This document shows, piece after piece, positions 27,378 through 38,241 of a DNA stretch of 64,000 bases (positions are counted from its first letter, which is position 1; each line of letters starts with the position of its first letter). The DNA lies in the NCBI RefSeq assembly GCF_004770145.1, contig NZ_RQFW01000010.1:254001-318000 (forward strand). Reading direction: 5' to 3'. The notes beneath the pieces are model-generated. The model was given only the letters and a program-made list of their open reading frames with translations. It made no database searches and was not told where the DNA came from. A program made the position numbers and the translations under genes. Source of the stretch: Leptospira bourretii (lineage in GTDB: Bacteria; Spirochaetota; Leptospiria; Leptospirales; Leptospiraceae).

Positions 27378-28928
27378 ATGATGTCGAAATTACGAATCTT
27401 TTTCCTTTGTTTTTTCCTACAATTTTTGCCCCTTTTTTCCCAGGACCAATTTTTTGGAACCTCTGAATCACAGTTTCGAGACAAGATAAAAACCGTTCGT
27501 TTGGACAATGGGCTGACTGTTGTGATGATGAAGAGAGGAACTTCTCCTACTGTTGCTTTGTACATTAAATTTCTGGTTGGAGCTGTGGATGAAACCCCTG
27601 AGGAAGCAGGAACCGCCCACCTTTTGGAACATATGCTTTTCAAAGGAACAAAAACAGTTGGTACCACAAACTACGAAAAAGAAGAAAAATACCAAAAACA
27701 AATCGAAGTTTGGGGAACGGAACTTGATGACCTCAAACTAAAAATTCGTGATTTGACAACTCGTGGCGAAACCATTCCACGTTCTTTAGAAGAGGAAAAA
27801 GAAACCTTAGAGCGCCGATTAAAAAAACTCATCCAATTACAAGATGAGTTCATTGTAAAAAACGAAGATTCTTATATTTATGAACAAAATGGGGAAGTGG
27901 GATTCAACGCATACACTTCGCAGGATGTCACCAACTACCAAATCCAACTTCCTAACAACCGAATCGAAGTTTGGGCAAAAATTGAATCCGATCGTTTGAA
28001 ACATCCAATCTTACGTGAATATTATACCGAAAGAGATGTTGTGATTGAAGAACGTCGGATGCGAACTGACGATAGTGGGGCTGGTGTCCTTAGAGAAAAG
28101 TTTTTTTCAATCGCTTTTGAAAGTCATCCTTACAGAAAGCCAGTAATTGGATATTCTACAGGTCTTCCTTTTTTAAAAATTGAAGATACTAAGGCTTTTT
28201 TTCAAAAGCATTATACTCCAGACCGAATGGTGATTTCTGTTGTTGGCCAATTTGATTTTGCAGAAACGGAGTCCATCATCCGTAAGTATTTTTCTGACCT
28301 AAAACCAGGGAAACCAAGACCAATCCAAAAGGTGGAAGAAAAATCTTTTCCTGGTGAAAAACGATTCAAAGTTTACCATCCATCAGGAAGCCAAATGATG
28401 ATGGGGTTTTTAAAACCTCCATATCCGCATAAAGACAATTCCTCGTTTGATGTATTGTCCACTGTCCTCACTTCGGGAACTGGATCTAGGTTATACAAAC
28501 GACTTGTATTGGAAGAAAAGTTAGCTCTGAGCATTGGAGCTGCGAATGGTTATCCAGGAGAACGATATAAAAATTATTTTGTGTTTTTTATTAAACCGAA
28601 TGAGGGTGCAAAACCTGAAGTCATTGAAAAAATCATTTGGGAAGAACTTTTCAAAATCCAAGAAACCGGTGTTCCGAAAGAAGAATTAGAGAAAGTCAAA
28701 AATCAAATGGTTTCCGATTTTATCAAAACCTTGGATGAAAATGCAAGTATTGCTGATCTGCTAAGTTATTATCAGCTGTTATATGGTGATTGGGCGGGTT
28801 TATTCAATCAATATTCGACCATTATGAAAACATCGTCGGCAGATATCCAAACGCTTGTCCCTACATATTTAACCAAAGATAAAGTCGTGATCGGTGTATT
28901 GGAAGACGTAAGGAAAAAATCAGAATGA
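27378..28928 (+). CDS. M16-family zinc metallopeptidase, exported
   Basis: A 516-residue protein with a signal peptide (about residues 1-21) and the inverted zinc motif HLLEH (81-85) in GTAHLLEHMLFKGT, so the active member of the M16B pair. Residues about 95-160 form a charged coiled-coil insertion before FNAYTSQDVTNYQ, as in some M16B subunits. The C-terminal half is the second clamshell half. Such proteins are processing or quality-control peptidases in the periplasm. Its stop overlaps the start of the next gene as ATGA, consistent with an active/inactive heterodimer. Confidence 0.88.
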   Translation: MMSKLRIFFLCFFLQFLPLFSQDQFFGTSESQFRDKIKTVRLDNGLTVVMMKRGTSPTVALYIKFLVGAVDETPEEAGTAHLLEHMLFKGTKTVGTTNYEKEEKYQKQIEVWGTELDDLKLKIRDLTTRGETIPRSLEEEKETLERRLKKLIQLQDEFIVKNEDSYIYEQNGEVGFNAYTSQDVTNYQIQLPNNRIEVWAKIESDRLKHPILREYYTERDVVIEERRMRTDDSGAGVLREKFFSIAFESHPYRKPVIGYSTGLPFLKIEDTKAFFQKHYTPDRMVISVVGQFDFAETESIIRKYFSDLKPGKPRPIQKVEEKSFPGEKRFKVYHPSGSQMMMGFLKPPYPHKDNSSFDVLSTVLTSGTGSRLYKRLVLEEKLALSIGAANGYPGERYKNYFVFFIKPNEGAKPEVIEKIIWEELFKIQETGVPKEELEKVKNQMVSDFIKTLDENASIADLLSYYQLLYGDWAGLFNQYSTIMKTSSADIQTLVPTYLTKDKVVIGVLEDVRKKSE

Positions 28929-30328
28929 AACGTATTTATCTACTTTTAATTGGAATTAGTTTTTTTAGTCTCTCGGCTCGTGAGATGGGGGATTTTGTGC
29001 GAGATTTACAATTCAAACCCTTGGAGTTTGAAGTTCCGGAAATCACTTCCATAAAACAATCATCAGGAGTTGAAGTTTTTTCTTTAAAAAATGGAGAGTT
29101 TCCCATAGTCTATGCGGATATCTATGTTTACCATGGTAGGAAAAATTTAGGCAAACGGGCGGTAGAGATCACAAAACTTCTGGAAGATAGTTGGGAATTG
29201 TCGGGATCAAAAACTTACCCAAAAGAAAAGTTCCTAGAAACTTTGGAGTTTTATGGAGCATCCTTTTCTGTTTCAATCGATTATGAAAAAACAATATTTA
29301 GTTTTGCTTATTTAAAATCGACTGAGAAAGAAGTGCTTCCCATCATTCAGTCATTTTTCGATTCTCCCAACTTGGATGAGTCCTTAATTGTGACTACCAA
29401 AGGGAAACTCACAGAAGAGATCAAAAGGAGAAATGACAATCCTACTGCTCTTGGTTCTAGGAAGGCAAAGGAATCTTTGTTTCGGGGAACCATAGCTGGA
29501 ACTTCCATGCAAATTTCTTCCTTGGAAGCGGTGAAACTAAGTGATCTTACCGAATTCCAATCCGAAATTTTAAAAGAACCCAAACGAAGATTTCTTGTGA
29601 CGGGAGATTATGATCTCAAATCGTTTGAAAGTTTTTTTTCTAATTTAGGTCCTAGTGTTGAAAATAAAAACGCAGAAGTGATTACCCCAACAGGTCTTTC
29701 TGAAAACGTAAAAAAAGAAGGAAAAAACATCCGACTTGTCGTAAAAGATCTCAACCAGACTTTCATTTCAATGATGGGGGTTCTTCCTGAACACAACCAC
29801 CCTGATTTTTATGCCATTCAAGTTTTGAATTATATCATCGGGGCAGGTGGGTTTAACTCTTATTATATGAGAGAAATCCGAAACAATCGGGGCCTTGCTT
29901 ATTCTGCAGGTAGTAATACCGAATTTCAGGAAAATTATGGAACCATTCAATTCTTTGCGATGACTAAAACTGAGTCAGCCAAAGAAGTTTTATCCCTTAT
30001 GCGAGAACTCATTCAACCCAAACTCATTGATTCGCTGACAGAAGAAGAACTAGTTCGAGCAAAGAACGCCATCATCAATCAGTTTGTATTTCAGTTTGAA
30101 GATGATAAAAGGACTCTTGCCAGCGAAGTACGAAGGCGTGATCATAAAATGCCAGATGGATACTTACAAAATTTTAGGAAAGAAATTGATCGTTTGACAC
30201 TTTCTGATTTAAAACGAGCAGGCAAATTGTATTTTCAATCAGACAAATTGATTGTAACCGTTGTTGGCCCTAAGGTTTTAGAGTCATCTTTTGGGGAAAC
30301 AATAAAGGTGATACAACCGGAAGATTGA
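28925..30328 (+). CDS. M16-family protein, non-catalytic partner
   Basis: A 467-residue exported protein (signal peptide about 1-17) with the M16 fold but no HxxEH: the corresponding helix reads ITKLLEDSWELSG. It keeps the substrate-binding pattern YYMREIRNNRGLAYS typical of the non-catalytic subunits. Paired M16B genes of this order are known in many bacteria, with the second subunit lacking zinc ligands but supplying Arg/Tyr. The 4-base overlap with the active subunit supports a complex. The substrate is unknown. Confidence 0.85.
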   Translation: MKRIYLLLIGISFFSLSAREMGDFVRDLQFKPLEFEVPEITSIKQSSGVEVFSLKNGEFPIVYADIYVYHGRKNLGKRAVEITKLLEDSWELSGSKTYPKEKFLETLEFYGASFSVSIDYEKTIFSFAYLKSTEKEVLPIIQSFFDSPNLDESLIVTTKGKLTEEIKRRNDNPTALGSRKAKESLFRGTIAGTSMQISSLEAVKLSDLTEFQSEILKEPKRRFLVTGDYDLKSFESFFSNLGPSVENKNAEVITPTGLSENVKKEGKNIRLVVKDLNQTFISMMGVLPEHNHPDFYAIQVLNYIIGAGGFNSYYMREIRNNRGLAYSAGSNTEFQENYGTIQFFAMTKTESAKEVLSLMRELIQPKLIDSLTEEELVRAKNAIINQFVFQFEDDKRTLASEVRRRDHKMPDGYLQNFRKEIDRLTLSDLKRAGKLYFQSDKLIVTVVGPKVLESSFGETIKVIQPED

Positions 30329-31167
30329 TGTTAACAGCTAGTTTTGAATACAAGGGAATCAAATTTGAAGGTTTGTCTGAAGGTGGAATTCGGACATCCA
30401 TCATTTGTCCTTCCCTTGATTTTATGTTTGATTTTGGATTTATCAATCCTGATAAAATTCATATAGGAAAGATATTGTTATCTCATGCCCATCTGGATCA
30501 TTCCTGTGGGATTCCTTATTACGTATCCCAAAGAAGTCTAAGAAAACTCCCCGTACCTAAAATTTATCTTCCAAAATCTTTAGAACCCAAAATGTCTCAA
30601 ATTCTAAAACTATATTCTGAAATTGAAGATTTTGATTATGAATGTGAACTGATCGGTTTGGATTTTGGTGACAGGGTTGAATTAAAACCTGGATATTTTT
30701 TTAAACCTTGGCAAAGTTTTCATCGGGTTCCTTCACAAGGTTATACTGTGTATGAAACCAAACGAAAATTAAAGAAAGAATGGACAAGCCTTAGTTCCGA
30801 AGAAATTCGAAACAAAAAAGATTTGGGTGAAGATCCCACAGAAGAAATTTCTGTCCCTTTGGTTTCCTTTTCAGGAGACACAAAAATAGAATACGTTTTA
30901 GAAAATGAAGATGTTCGCAAAAGCAAAATTCTCTTTATGGAATGTACTTACTATTGTGAAAAAAGAGATGTGGACCGAGCTCGGGAATGGGGCCATACTC
31001 ATTTTGACGAAATTGTGGCCAACGCTTCTGCATTTGAAAACGAAGCCATTGTTCTCATCCATCCTTCCAAACGATATAGTTATCGTGAGTTAAACGATCT
31101 TGTCCGCAAAAAGACTCCTCCTATTTTAAAAGATAGAGTTTCTCTTTTTTTACCACCCAAATCATGA
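30328..31167 (+). CDS. RNase Z-like metallo-beta-lactamase-fold hydrolase
   Basis: A cytosolic protein of about 279 residues (ATG at 30328 inside TGATG; TTG at 30325 is an alternative). The zinc motif is HAHLDH (H53, H55, D57, H58) and the later SGDTKIEYV carries another metal ligand. The overall pattern is that of ELAC/RNase Z-type nucleases, though the tRNA-binding exosite is not obvious, so other phosphodiesterase activities remain possible. It is coupled to the M16-like gene upstream and overlaps the O-methyltransferase downstream by ATGA. Confidence 0.75.
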   Translation: MLTASFEYKGIKFEGLSEGGIRTSIICPSLDFMFDFGFINPDKIHIGKILLSHAHLDHSCGIPYYVSQRSLRKLPVPKIYLPKSLEPKMSQILKLYSEIEDFDYECELIGLDFGDRVELKPGYFFKPWQSFHRVPSQGYTVYETKRKLKKEWTSLSSEEIRNKKDLGEDPTEEISVPLVSFSGDTKIEYVLENEDVRKSKILFMECTYYCEKRDVDRAREWGHTHFDEIVANASAFENEAIVLIHPSKRYSYRELNDLVRKKTPPILKDRVSLFLPPKS

Positions 31168-31823
31168 AACCTAGACCGAGCATTTACATTCCAGAACTTG
31201 AATCTTATATTGATTCGAGTTTGGTGTACAAACCAAACCCTGTGTTTGCTGAAATGGAAACGTATGCCAAAGAAAAAAATATCCCCATTGTCACTGCTGC
31301 CACCGGTGCTGTTTTATCTCATTTGGTTTCTCTCGTGAGGCCCAAACAAATTTTGGAATTAGGAACTGGGCTTGGTTATTCTACTCTTTGGATGGCCGTG
31401 GGTTCACCAGAGACAAGATTTGTGACTGTGGATCGTCATAAAGAACAAGCTGATCTGATGGACGGATATGCCCAAAAAATGGGAATTTTAGAACAAATCC
31501 ATGTTAAACGAGTGACGGACTCTGTGATGGATTATTTAGAAAATGAATATTCGGAGTGGGTAGGATCAGATCTTTTTTTTGTGGATTGTGATAAAATCAC
31601 CTACCCTGATATCTTTCGAATTCTCTGGAAAGAAGCAAAACCAGGGTCTTATTTTTTATTCGATAATATGTTGTGGCATGGAAGGGTCCTTTCTCCCGAT
31701 CCAAAGAAACCTTCTGATTTAGCGGTGATGGCTCTTTGGAATGAGGTGAAATCCCAAGTTTTAGGTTATACTTTGTATCCTGTTGGTGATGGATTACTCT
31801 TTTTTCAAAAGGATAAAAAATAG
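31164..31823 (+). CDS. SAM-dependent O-methyltransferase (class I, catechol-type)
   Basis: A 219-residue cytosolic enzyme of the O-methyltransferase family 3 type. The SAM motif ILELGTGLGYSTLW is at about residues 65-78, followed by VTVDRHKEQ, FFVDCDKITYPD and FDNMLWHGRV, which carry the metal and substrate-region Asp residues. The substrate cannot be deduced. It starts in an ATGA overlap with the RNase Z-like gene, so it belongs to the same transcription unit, which begins at the M16 genes. Confidence 0.88.
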   Translation: MKPRPSIYIPELESYIDSSLVYKPNPVFAEMETYAKEKNIPIVTAATGAVLSHLVSLVRPKQILELGTGLGYSTLWMAVGSPETRFVTVDRHKEQADLMDGYAQKMGILEQIHVKRVTDSVMDYLENEYSEWVGSDLFFVDCDKITYPDIFRILWKEAKPGSYFLFDNMLWHGRVLSPDPKKPSDLAVMALWNEVKSQVLGYTLYPVGDGLLFFQKDKK

Positions 31824-31881
31824 TAGTCAAACCTCCTCTTTTCCGTGTATTCTGCTCCTTGGTTTAAGGAGAGCAAGTTTC

Positions 31882-32634
31882 GTGTTAAAAAATAGTTTCA
31901 TCTTCCTTTTGTTTTGTATCTTTAGTTTCTCAGTTTTTGCCCAAGAGTCAGGGGGGCCTGAAAAAGGAAAAGAGTCCTTTGAGGAACTCGATAAACTGGA
32001 CCAAGGTAATAATTTAGAACGCAAACAGTACAAAAACATTTCGGAAAATAACAAAGATAGAGTCATTAATGCCATAAAACTTCTAACGATTGTTACTGCT
32101 AACTTCGGAGATGAAGTTCCTGATTCAAAAACCGCTTTTGAAAAAATCAAAAAAGATTACCAAGTGGTTCTGCGTTATTATTATCGTCGTGCTTATATTG
32201 CCTCTGGAAAAGCAATGGTCGCTTTGGAAAAAGACATATCCTCACTTCTTGGAAAATTTTCAAAAAATTACGATACGAAAACTCAAAACCTTCTTGCTGA
32301 ATGTGCCGATTTAATTACAAACCAGGAACAATCGCAACTTGTTGAAACTTCTGGAGAAGGATCAAAAGCCATCATCCCATACAGAGAGATTGCAGAAGCA
32401 CAACAGAAACTGAGGATTGCTTATGGACAGATGGGTTTGGCTACAGATATGTCGCGGGATGACAGGTTTTACGATGCCATCGTACATTACCGAATTGCAA
32501 AAGATTATGGAATTAAAATCCTTTCCGACTTCAAAGAAGCAGAAGCGGATAAAAAAGCCATTTCCGATAAATACGGAAAAGACTTAAGTGATAATAGAAA
32601 CCAAATCTTTAGCCAATCGCAAAACGCAAAATAG
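31882..32634 (+). CDS. exported helical protein of unknown function
   Basis: A 250-residue protein starting with GTG at 31882, preceded by AAGGAGAG at a good distance; the frame is open farther upstream but only inside the O-methyltransferase gene. It has a clear signal peptide ending FSVFAQ. The mature part is charged, largely helical and possibly TPR-like or coiled coil, with RYYYRRAYI and REIAEAQQKLRIAY. I recognise no family. It probably belongs to the run with the amidase that follows. Confidence 0.7.
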   Translation: MLKNSFIFLLFCIFSFSVFAQESGGPEKGKESFEELDKLDQGNNLERKQYKNISENNKDRVINAIKLLTIVTANFGDEVPDSKTAFEKIKKDYQVVLRYYYRRAYIASGKAMVALEKDISSLLGKFSKNYDTKTQNLLAECADLITNQEQSQLVETSGEGSKAIIPYREIAEAQQKLRIAYGQMGLATDMSRDDRFYDAIVHYRIAKDYGIKILSDFKEAEADKKAISDKYGKDLSDNRNQIFSQSQNAK

Positions 32635-32676
32635 TTTATAAACTTTTTCTTTTCTCCGTTCCCAGGTGAGCGGAGA

Positions 32677-34026
32677 ATGACCATCGTGGTCTTTTTGTCT
32701 TTTCATAACTTAAAAAAATCTTTATCAATTCTCTATATTGTATTTATTTCCTTTTCCTTGGAAGCTGTTCCTGTCTTTCGGATCGTAGTAGATCCTGGCC
32801 ATGGAGGTCTTGCCAAAGACCCCAAGGCACAACATGGAGACAAATACGATAGTGTCACTCAAACTTATTTAGAAACATACAAACAAGGGACCGAACACGG
32901 GAATGTTACGGAAAGAAAAGTGGTTCTTGACTTAGCAAAAGAAGTCCACCGAGTCTTAAAACTAACTGAGACTGAAGCTGGTTGGAAAGAATTTGAAGAA
33001 TATCTCAAACGTTTCTCTAAAAAATCAGATTTCCAACGAGTGATTTTTGAAAGTAAACTCACTCGTGAGTCGTCGTTTGATGATGACCCAAACTCTGATG
33101 ATCCCAATTCTGCCTATAGGTTATATGATTTCCCAGACCAAAAAACAGGTGTAAGGCGAAAAGGTAGACTATCCAAAATCAATGAACTAAAACCTCAACT
33201 TGTTTTGTCCTTACATTTAAATCCTGCCAGTAAAGGACAAACGGGTGGGATGGGTGCGGTTCTCACTCCTGGTTATAAAACATTTTCAAAATTAAAAAAA
33301 ATCTCCGATAAAAAAAGTTCAGCGAATAGTTTTACGAATAGTCCTTGGTCCGAATGGCTTATTTTCCAATCCGGTTGGACGAAATTAGAAAATGCCATAG
33401 CTGACACATGGATTTATTTTCATGGGTATTGGCCTAAAAAAAATGGAAAGGATACGGATCTTACAAAATTTGAAGGTTACCGCCAAAATATGGTTAGTTG
33501 GCATTACGCCGATGATCCCAATTGGGAAAAACAAATTGGAAAACCAGGGCCTTACGCAACAGACCATGAAACCTTTTCTGAAACGGGAAAGTTTTGGGAA
33601 AGGGAAAAAGGAAAAAAAGAAGAGTGGAGAAGGGAAGGTGGAAGAGAGGGATTTGGTGGCGACAACCATTTTGTGACAAAGGAACTAATGCGTTTTGTCC
33701 AGTATGGCCTCCCTGTTTTATTAAAAGAAAAGGACTCTCCTTATCCTGAACTTGGTCCCATCCAAAAACCTTACATTTCTACATATAGTTTGCCAACATA
33801 CACCAATGCCCTTTGTGCCTTCATTGAAATTGGATATGTAAACCGAAGTCGTGATGTCAAATACTTGACCCAAAATAAAAAAGAAACTGCAATTTCTTTG
33901 GCAGTGGGCATTTATTCCCTGTTTGTTGGTCTGGATGTCAAAAAAATCCCTTCACTCCCATACAATCCGAAAGGTAAAAAAGTAAACTGGGAACGATATG
34001 AGAATTATTTTGATGAAGTTTTATAA
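32677..34026 (+). CDS. N-acetylmuramoyl-L-alanine amidase (Amidase_3 type)
   Basis: A 449-residue exported protein cutting the amide between N-acetylmuramic acid and L-Ala in peptidoglycan. The N terminus is hydrophobic (about 12-30). Zinc and catalytic residues are H42 (DPGHGG), E79 (TERKVV), H180 (LSLHLNP) and the C-terminal Glu around residue 384 (FIEIGYVNRSRD). The stretch between H180 and that Glu is about 200 residues, longer than in simple amidases, and includes a lysine/glutamate-rich part around residues 300-325. Inactive remnants are not suggested. The start lies in a small hairpin (32652-32677). Confidence 0.85.
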   Translation: MTIVVFLSFHNLKKSLSILYIVFISFSLEAVPVFRIVVDPGHGGLAKDPKAQHGDKYDSVTQTYLETYKQGTEHGNVTERKVVLDLAKEVHRVLKLTETEAGWKEFEEYLKRFSKKSDFQRVIFESKLTRESSFDDDPNSDDPNSAYRLYDFPDQKTGVRRKGRLSKINELKPQLVLSLHLNPASKGQTGGMGAVLTPGYKTFSKLKKISDKKSSANSFTNSPWSEWLIFQSGWTKLENAIADTWIYFHGYWPKKNGKDTDLTKFEGYRQNMVSWHYADDPNWEKQIGKPGPYATDHETFSETGKFWEREKGKKEEWRREGGREGFGGDNHFVTKELMRFVQYGLPVLLKEKDSPYPELGPIQKPYISTYSLPTYTNALCAFIEIGYVNRSRDVKYLTQNKKETAISLAVGIYSLFVGLDVKKIPSLPYNPKGKKVNWERYENYFDEVL

Positions 34027-34041
34027 GTAACAGTTTTTCCC

Positions 34042-34815
34042 ATGAAACCAAAAAAAGAATCTTCAAAAGTTCTAGATCACCCCCTTTTCCAAGAGTTGAT
34101 CTTAATGTACCAGTCATCTCTAGAGAAAAGATACTCTCCTGAAAATTTGAAACTTTACCCCGAATTTAGTTCCATTTCCCGCTCTAAAATTGACCAATTA
34201 TTACATTTTTTTTTAGAATATCTTTATCCTGAGTATTCCAAACGAAAGGAATTAGACTCCGCCTTTGATGCGTTATCTGGCTTTGTTAACCATCCTACAA
34301 AAATTTGGGGGATTCTTGGAAACTTGGCCATGTCTATCTTCCGATTTGGAAAACACTTTCCAATGGCACTCAAAGCGGGTCTTGCTGCCTTACATTCTTA
34401 TGTGACGGCACATCAGTTTGAAGAGGAACTTGTGATGGAGCTTGACCGTCATGAAAATCAAATTGGATTACTAGGTTCCGAGTTTGCGATGGAATTTCTA
34501 ATCGCAAAGGTGGAAAAAGAAAAAGCAGATGCCTTTCGAAAGGACATTGGTGCACTTTTCAAAGTGTTTTCGAATGCAGAACTCATTCGAAAGATCATTT
34601 TGATCATGGAAGATATTCTTGTGAAGATGGAATCGAAGGGTGGTCTTTACACAGAAGAAGATCGGAAAGGAATTTCTCTAGGTGTTTCCATTTTAAAAGA
34701 AGGAAGAGAGATCTTTGATGAGATGAAAGAAGAGGAGATTTTCCTTGTCTTACAAGCCATAGACAGAATCGAAGAGGATTTTTATCTAAAGGCTTGCGAG
34801 AAGAATTCGAACTAA
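34042..34815 (+). CDS. cytosolic helical protein, unknown function
   Basis: A 257-residue protein without signal or membrane segments, largely helical (for example a helix around residues 110-135 with HFPMALKAGLAALHSY and AHQFEEELVMEL), with charged C-terminal helices. I recognise no family. It follows the amidase by 15 bases on the same strand with a weak ribosome site, so it is likely co-transcribed; its stop is just before the tRNA-Leu on the opposite strand. Confidence 0.65.
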   Translation: MKPKKESSKVLDHPLFQELILMYQSSLEKRYSPENLKLYPEFSSISRSKIDQLLHFFLEYLYPEYSKRKELDSAFDALSGFVNHPTKIWGILGNLAMSIFRFGKHFPMALKAGLAALHSYVTAHQFEEELVMELDRHENQIGLLGSEFAMEFLIAKVEKEKADAFRKDIGALFKVFSNAELIRKIILIMEDILVKMESKGGLYTEEDRKGISLGVSILKEGREIFDEMKEEEIFLVLQAIDRIEEDFYLKACEKNSN

Positions 34816-34823
34816 ATTACTGT

Positions 34824-34910
34824 TGGTACCGATGGCCGGAATCGAACCGGCATGATGTTACCATCGGTGGATTTTGAATCCACTGCGTCTACCAATTCCA
34901 CCACATCGGC
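34824..34910 (-). tRNA. tRNA-Leu (anticodon CAA)
   Basis: The minus strand folds as an 87-base tRNA including an encoded CCA (34826-34824). Acceptor stem GCCGATG/CATCGGT, anticodon stem GTGGA/TCCAC with loop TTCAAAA giving CAA (decodes UUG), a long class II variable arm, and T loop TTCGATT. The CAA anticodon together with the long variable arm identifies leucine. It begins 4 bases after the stop of the thioesterase-type gene on the same strand, with no promoter space between, so it may be processed from that transcript. Confidence 0.95.
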
Positions 34911-34914
34911 ATAA

Positions 34915-35319
34915 TCAGTCTTCAGCTTCGATATATTTACCTTTTCCGCGGGCCACTATTTTGCCGATCTCATTTTCTATTTCAGCACGGTTTTCTATGA
35001 TTTTTTTATTCTTTTTCACAAACCAACCACGTAAGTGGAGGGGTTCGTTTACCTTTGCAGGTTGTAAGAATCGAATCGTCAATTCACCTGTAGTGGTTTC
35101 GAAATTCATCGCTTCGTTGATCTTGACCATGATTTCGTCTAAGATGGTAGAAATAATACCTGGGTGGATTTGATCCGGTAAACCCTGGTATTTTTCGGGG
35201 CAGGTGTAATCACCGAAGGCAGTTTTTGTGTCTTCGTCGAAAGTGATTTTTAGCTGCAACCCGTCTGCATTGTCCGGTGAGGAGGCAAAGCTGAGATTTT
35301 TTTTCGCAACGGATTTCAT
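34915..35319 (-). CDS. hotdog-fold thioesterase-like protein
   Basis: A 134-residue protein with the single-hotdog pattern of PaaI/4HBT thioesterases: [13 protein letters not shown] helix with Asp/Glu in the active-site position, then [20 protein letters not shown] strand and [10 protein letters not shown] at the end. Family members hydrolyse acyl-CoA or aryl-CoA thioesters; the substrate here is unknown. The ATG at 35319 is the first in frame. It is transcribed away from the large gene at 35482 and leads into the tRNA-Leu. Confidence 0.75.
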   Translation of the reverse strand: MKSVAKKNLSFASSPDNADGLQLKITFDEDTKTAFGDYTCPEKYQGLPDQIHPGIISTILDEIMVKINEAMNFETTTGELTIRFLQPAKVNEPLHLRGWFVKKNKKIIENRAEIENEIGKIVARGKGKYIEAED

Positions 35320-35481
35320 GCCACCATGGAACGCAAGAATTTCTCTTGTGTCAAGCAGAAAAAGAACTTGCGGTCATTTTGGCCTAAAGACTTGCGTAAA
35401 ATGCTGAGAAATTGAATATTCTTTGAGTCTACCTTAAGTTACAGCATAGTAAACCTCGAAAATATAGAGTAGAACCCTTTT

Positions 35482-38064
<2,583 letters not shown>

Positions 38065-38067
38065 CTC

Positions 38068-38098
38068 TTGACAACTTTTCCATTTTTCAGAGTCTAAC
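38068..38098 (+). promoter_or_regulatory. weak promoter candidate before the ABC-F gene
   Basis: TTGACA lies at 38068-38073 and TCTAAC at 38093-38098, a spacing of 19 bases, longer than ideal. It sits just after the stop of the large gene and upstream of a long leader with a stem structure. This is a suggestion only. Confidence 0.3.
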
Positions 38099-38143
38099 AA
38101 ACAAAGTAGAGGTATACTCCGATGAGATTGCGAAACCAAAAAT

Positions 38144-38209
38144 AGGTAAGCAAAAACTAAATTTCAAATCCACTCTGTTCCTAATCCTTAGGACAAGGCT
38201 TGCTTATCT
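38144..38209 (+). promoter_or_regulatory. structured leader of the ABC-F gene (nested inverted repeats)
   Basis: AGGTAAGCAA (38144-38153) can pair with TTGCTTATCT (38200-38209) with one G-U, and inside it CCTAA (38180-38184) pairs with TTAGG (38188-38192). The structure lies upstream of the likely ABC-F ATG at 38242. Attenuation control by leader structure is known for several ABC-F genes; here it is only a structural observation and no T-tract follows. Confidence 0.4.
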
Positions 38210-38241
38210 ATTTCCCCTTGGAAAATACAGGAGCTTGTCGC

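Noticed and set aside
35326..35354. TTGACA with a poor -10 (TTCCAT) upstream of the thioesterase gene
   Set aside because: The -10 matches at only three of six positions, and it would give almost no leader; too weak to list.
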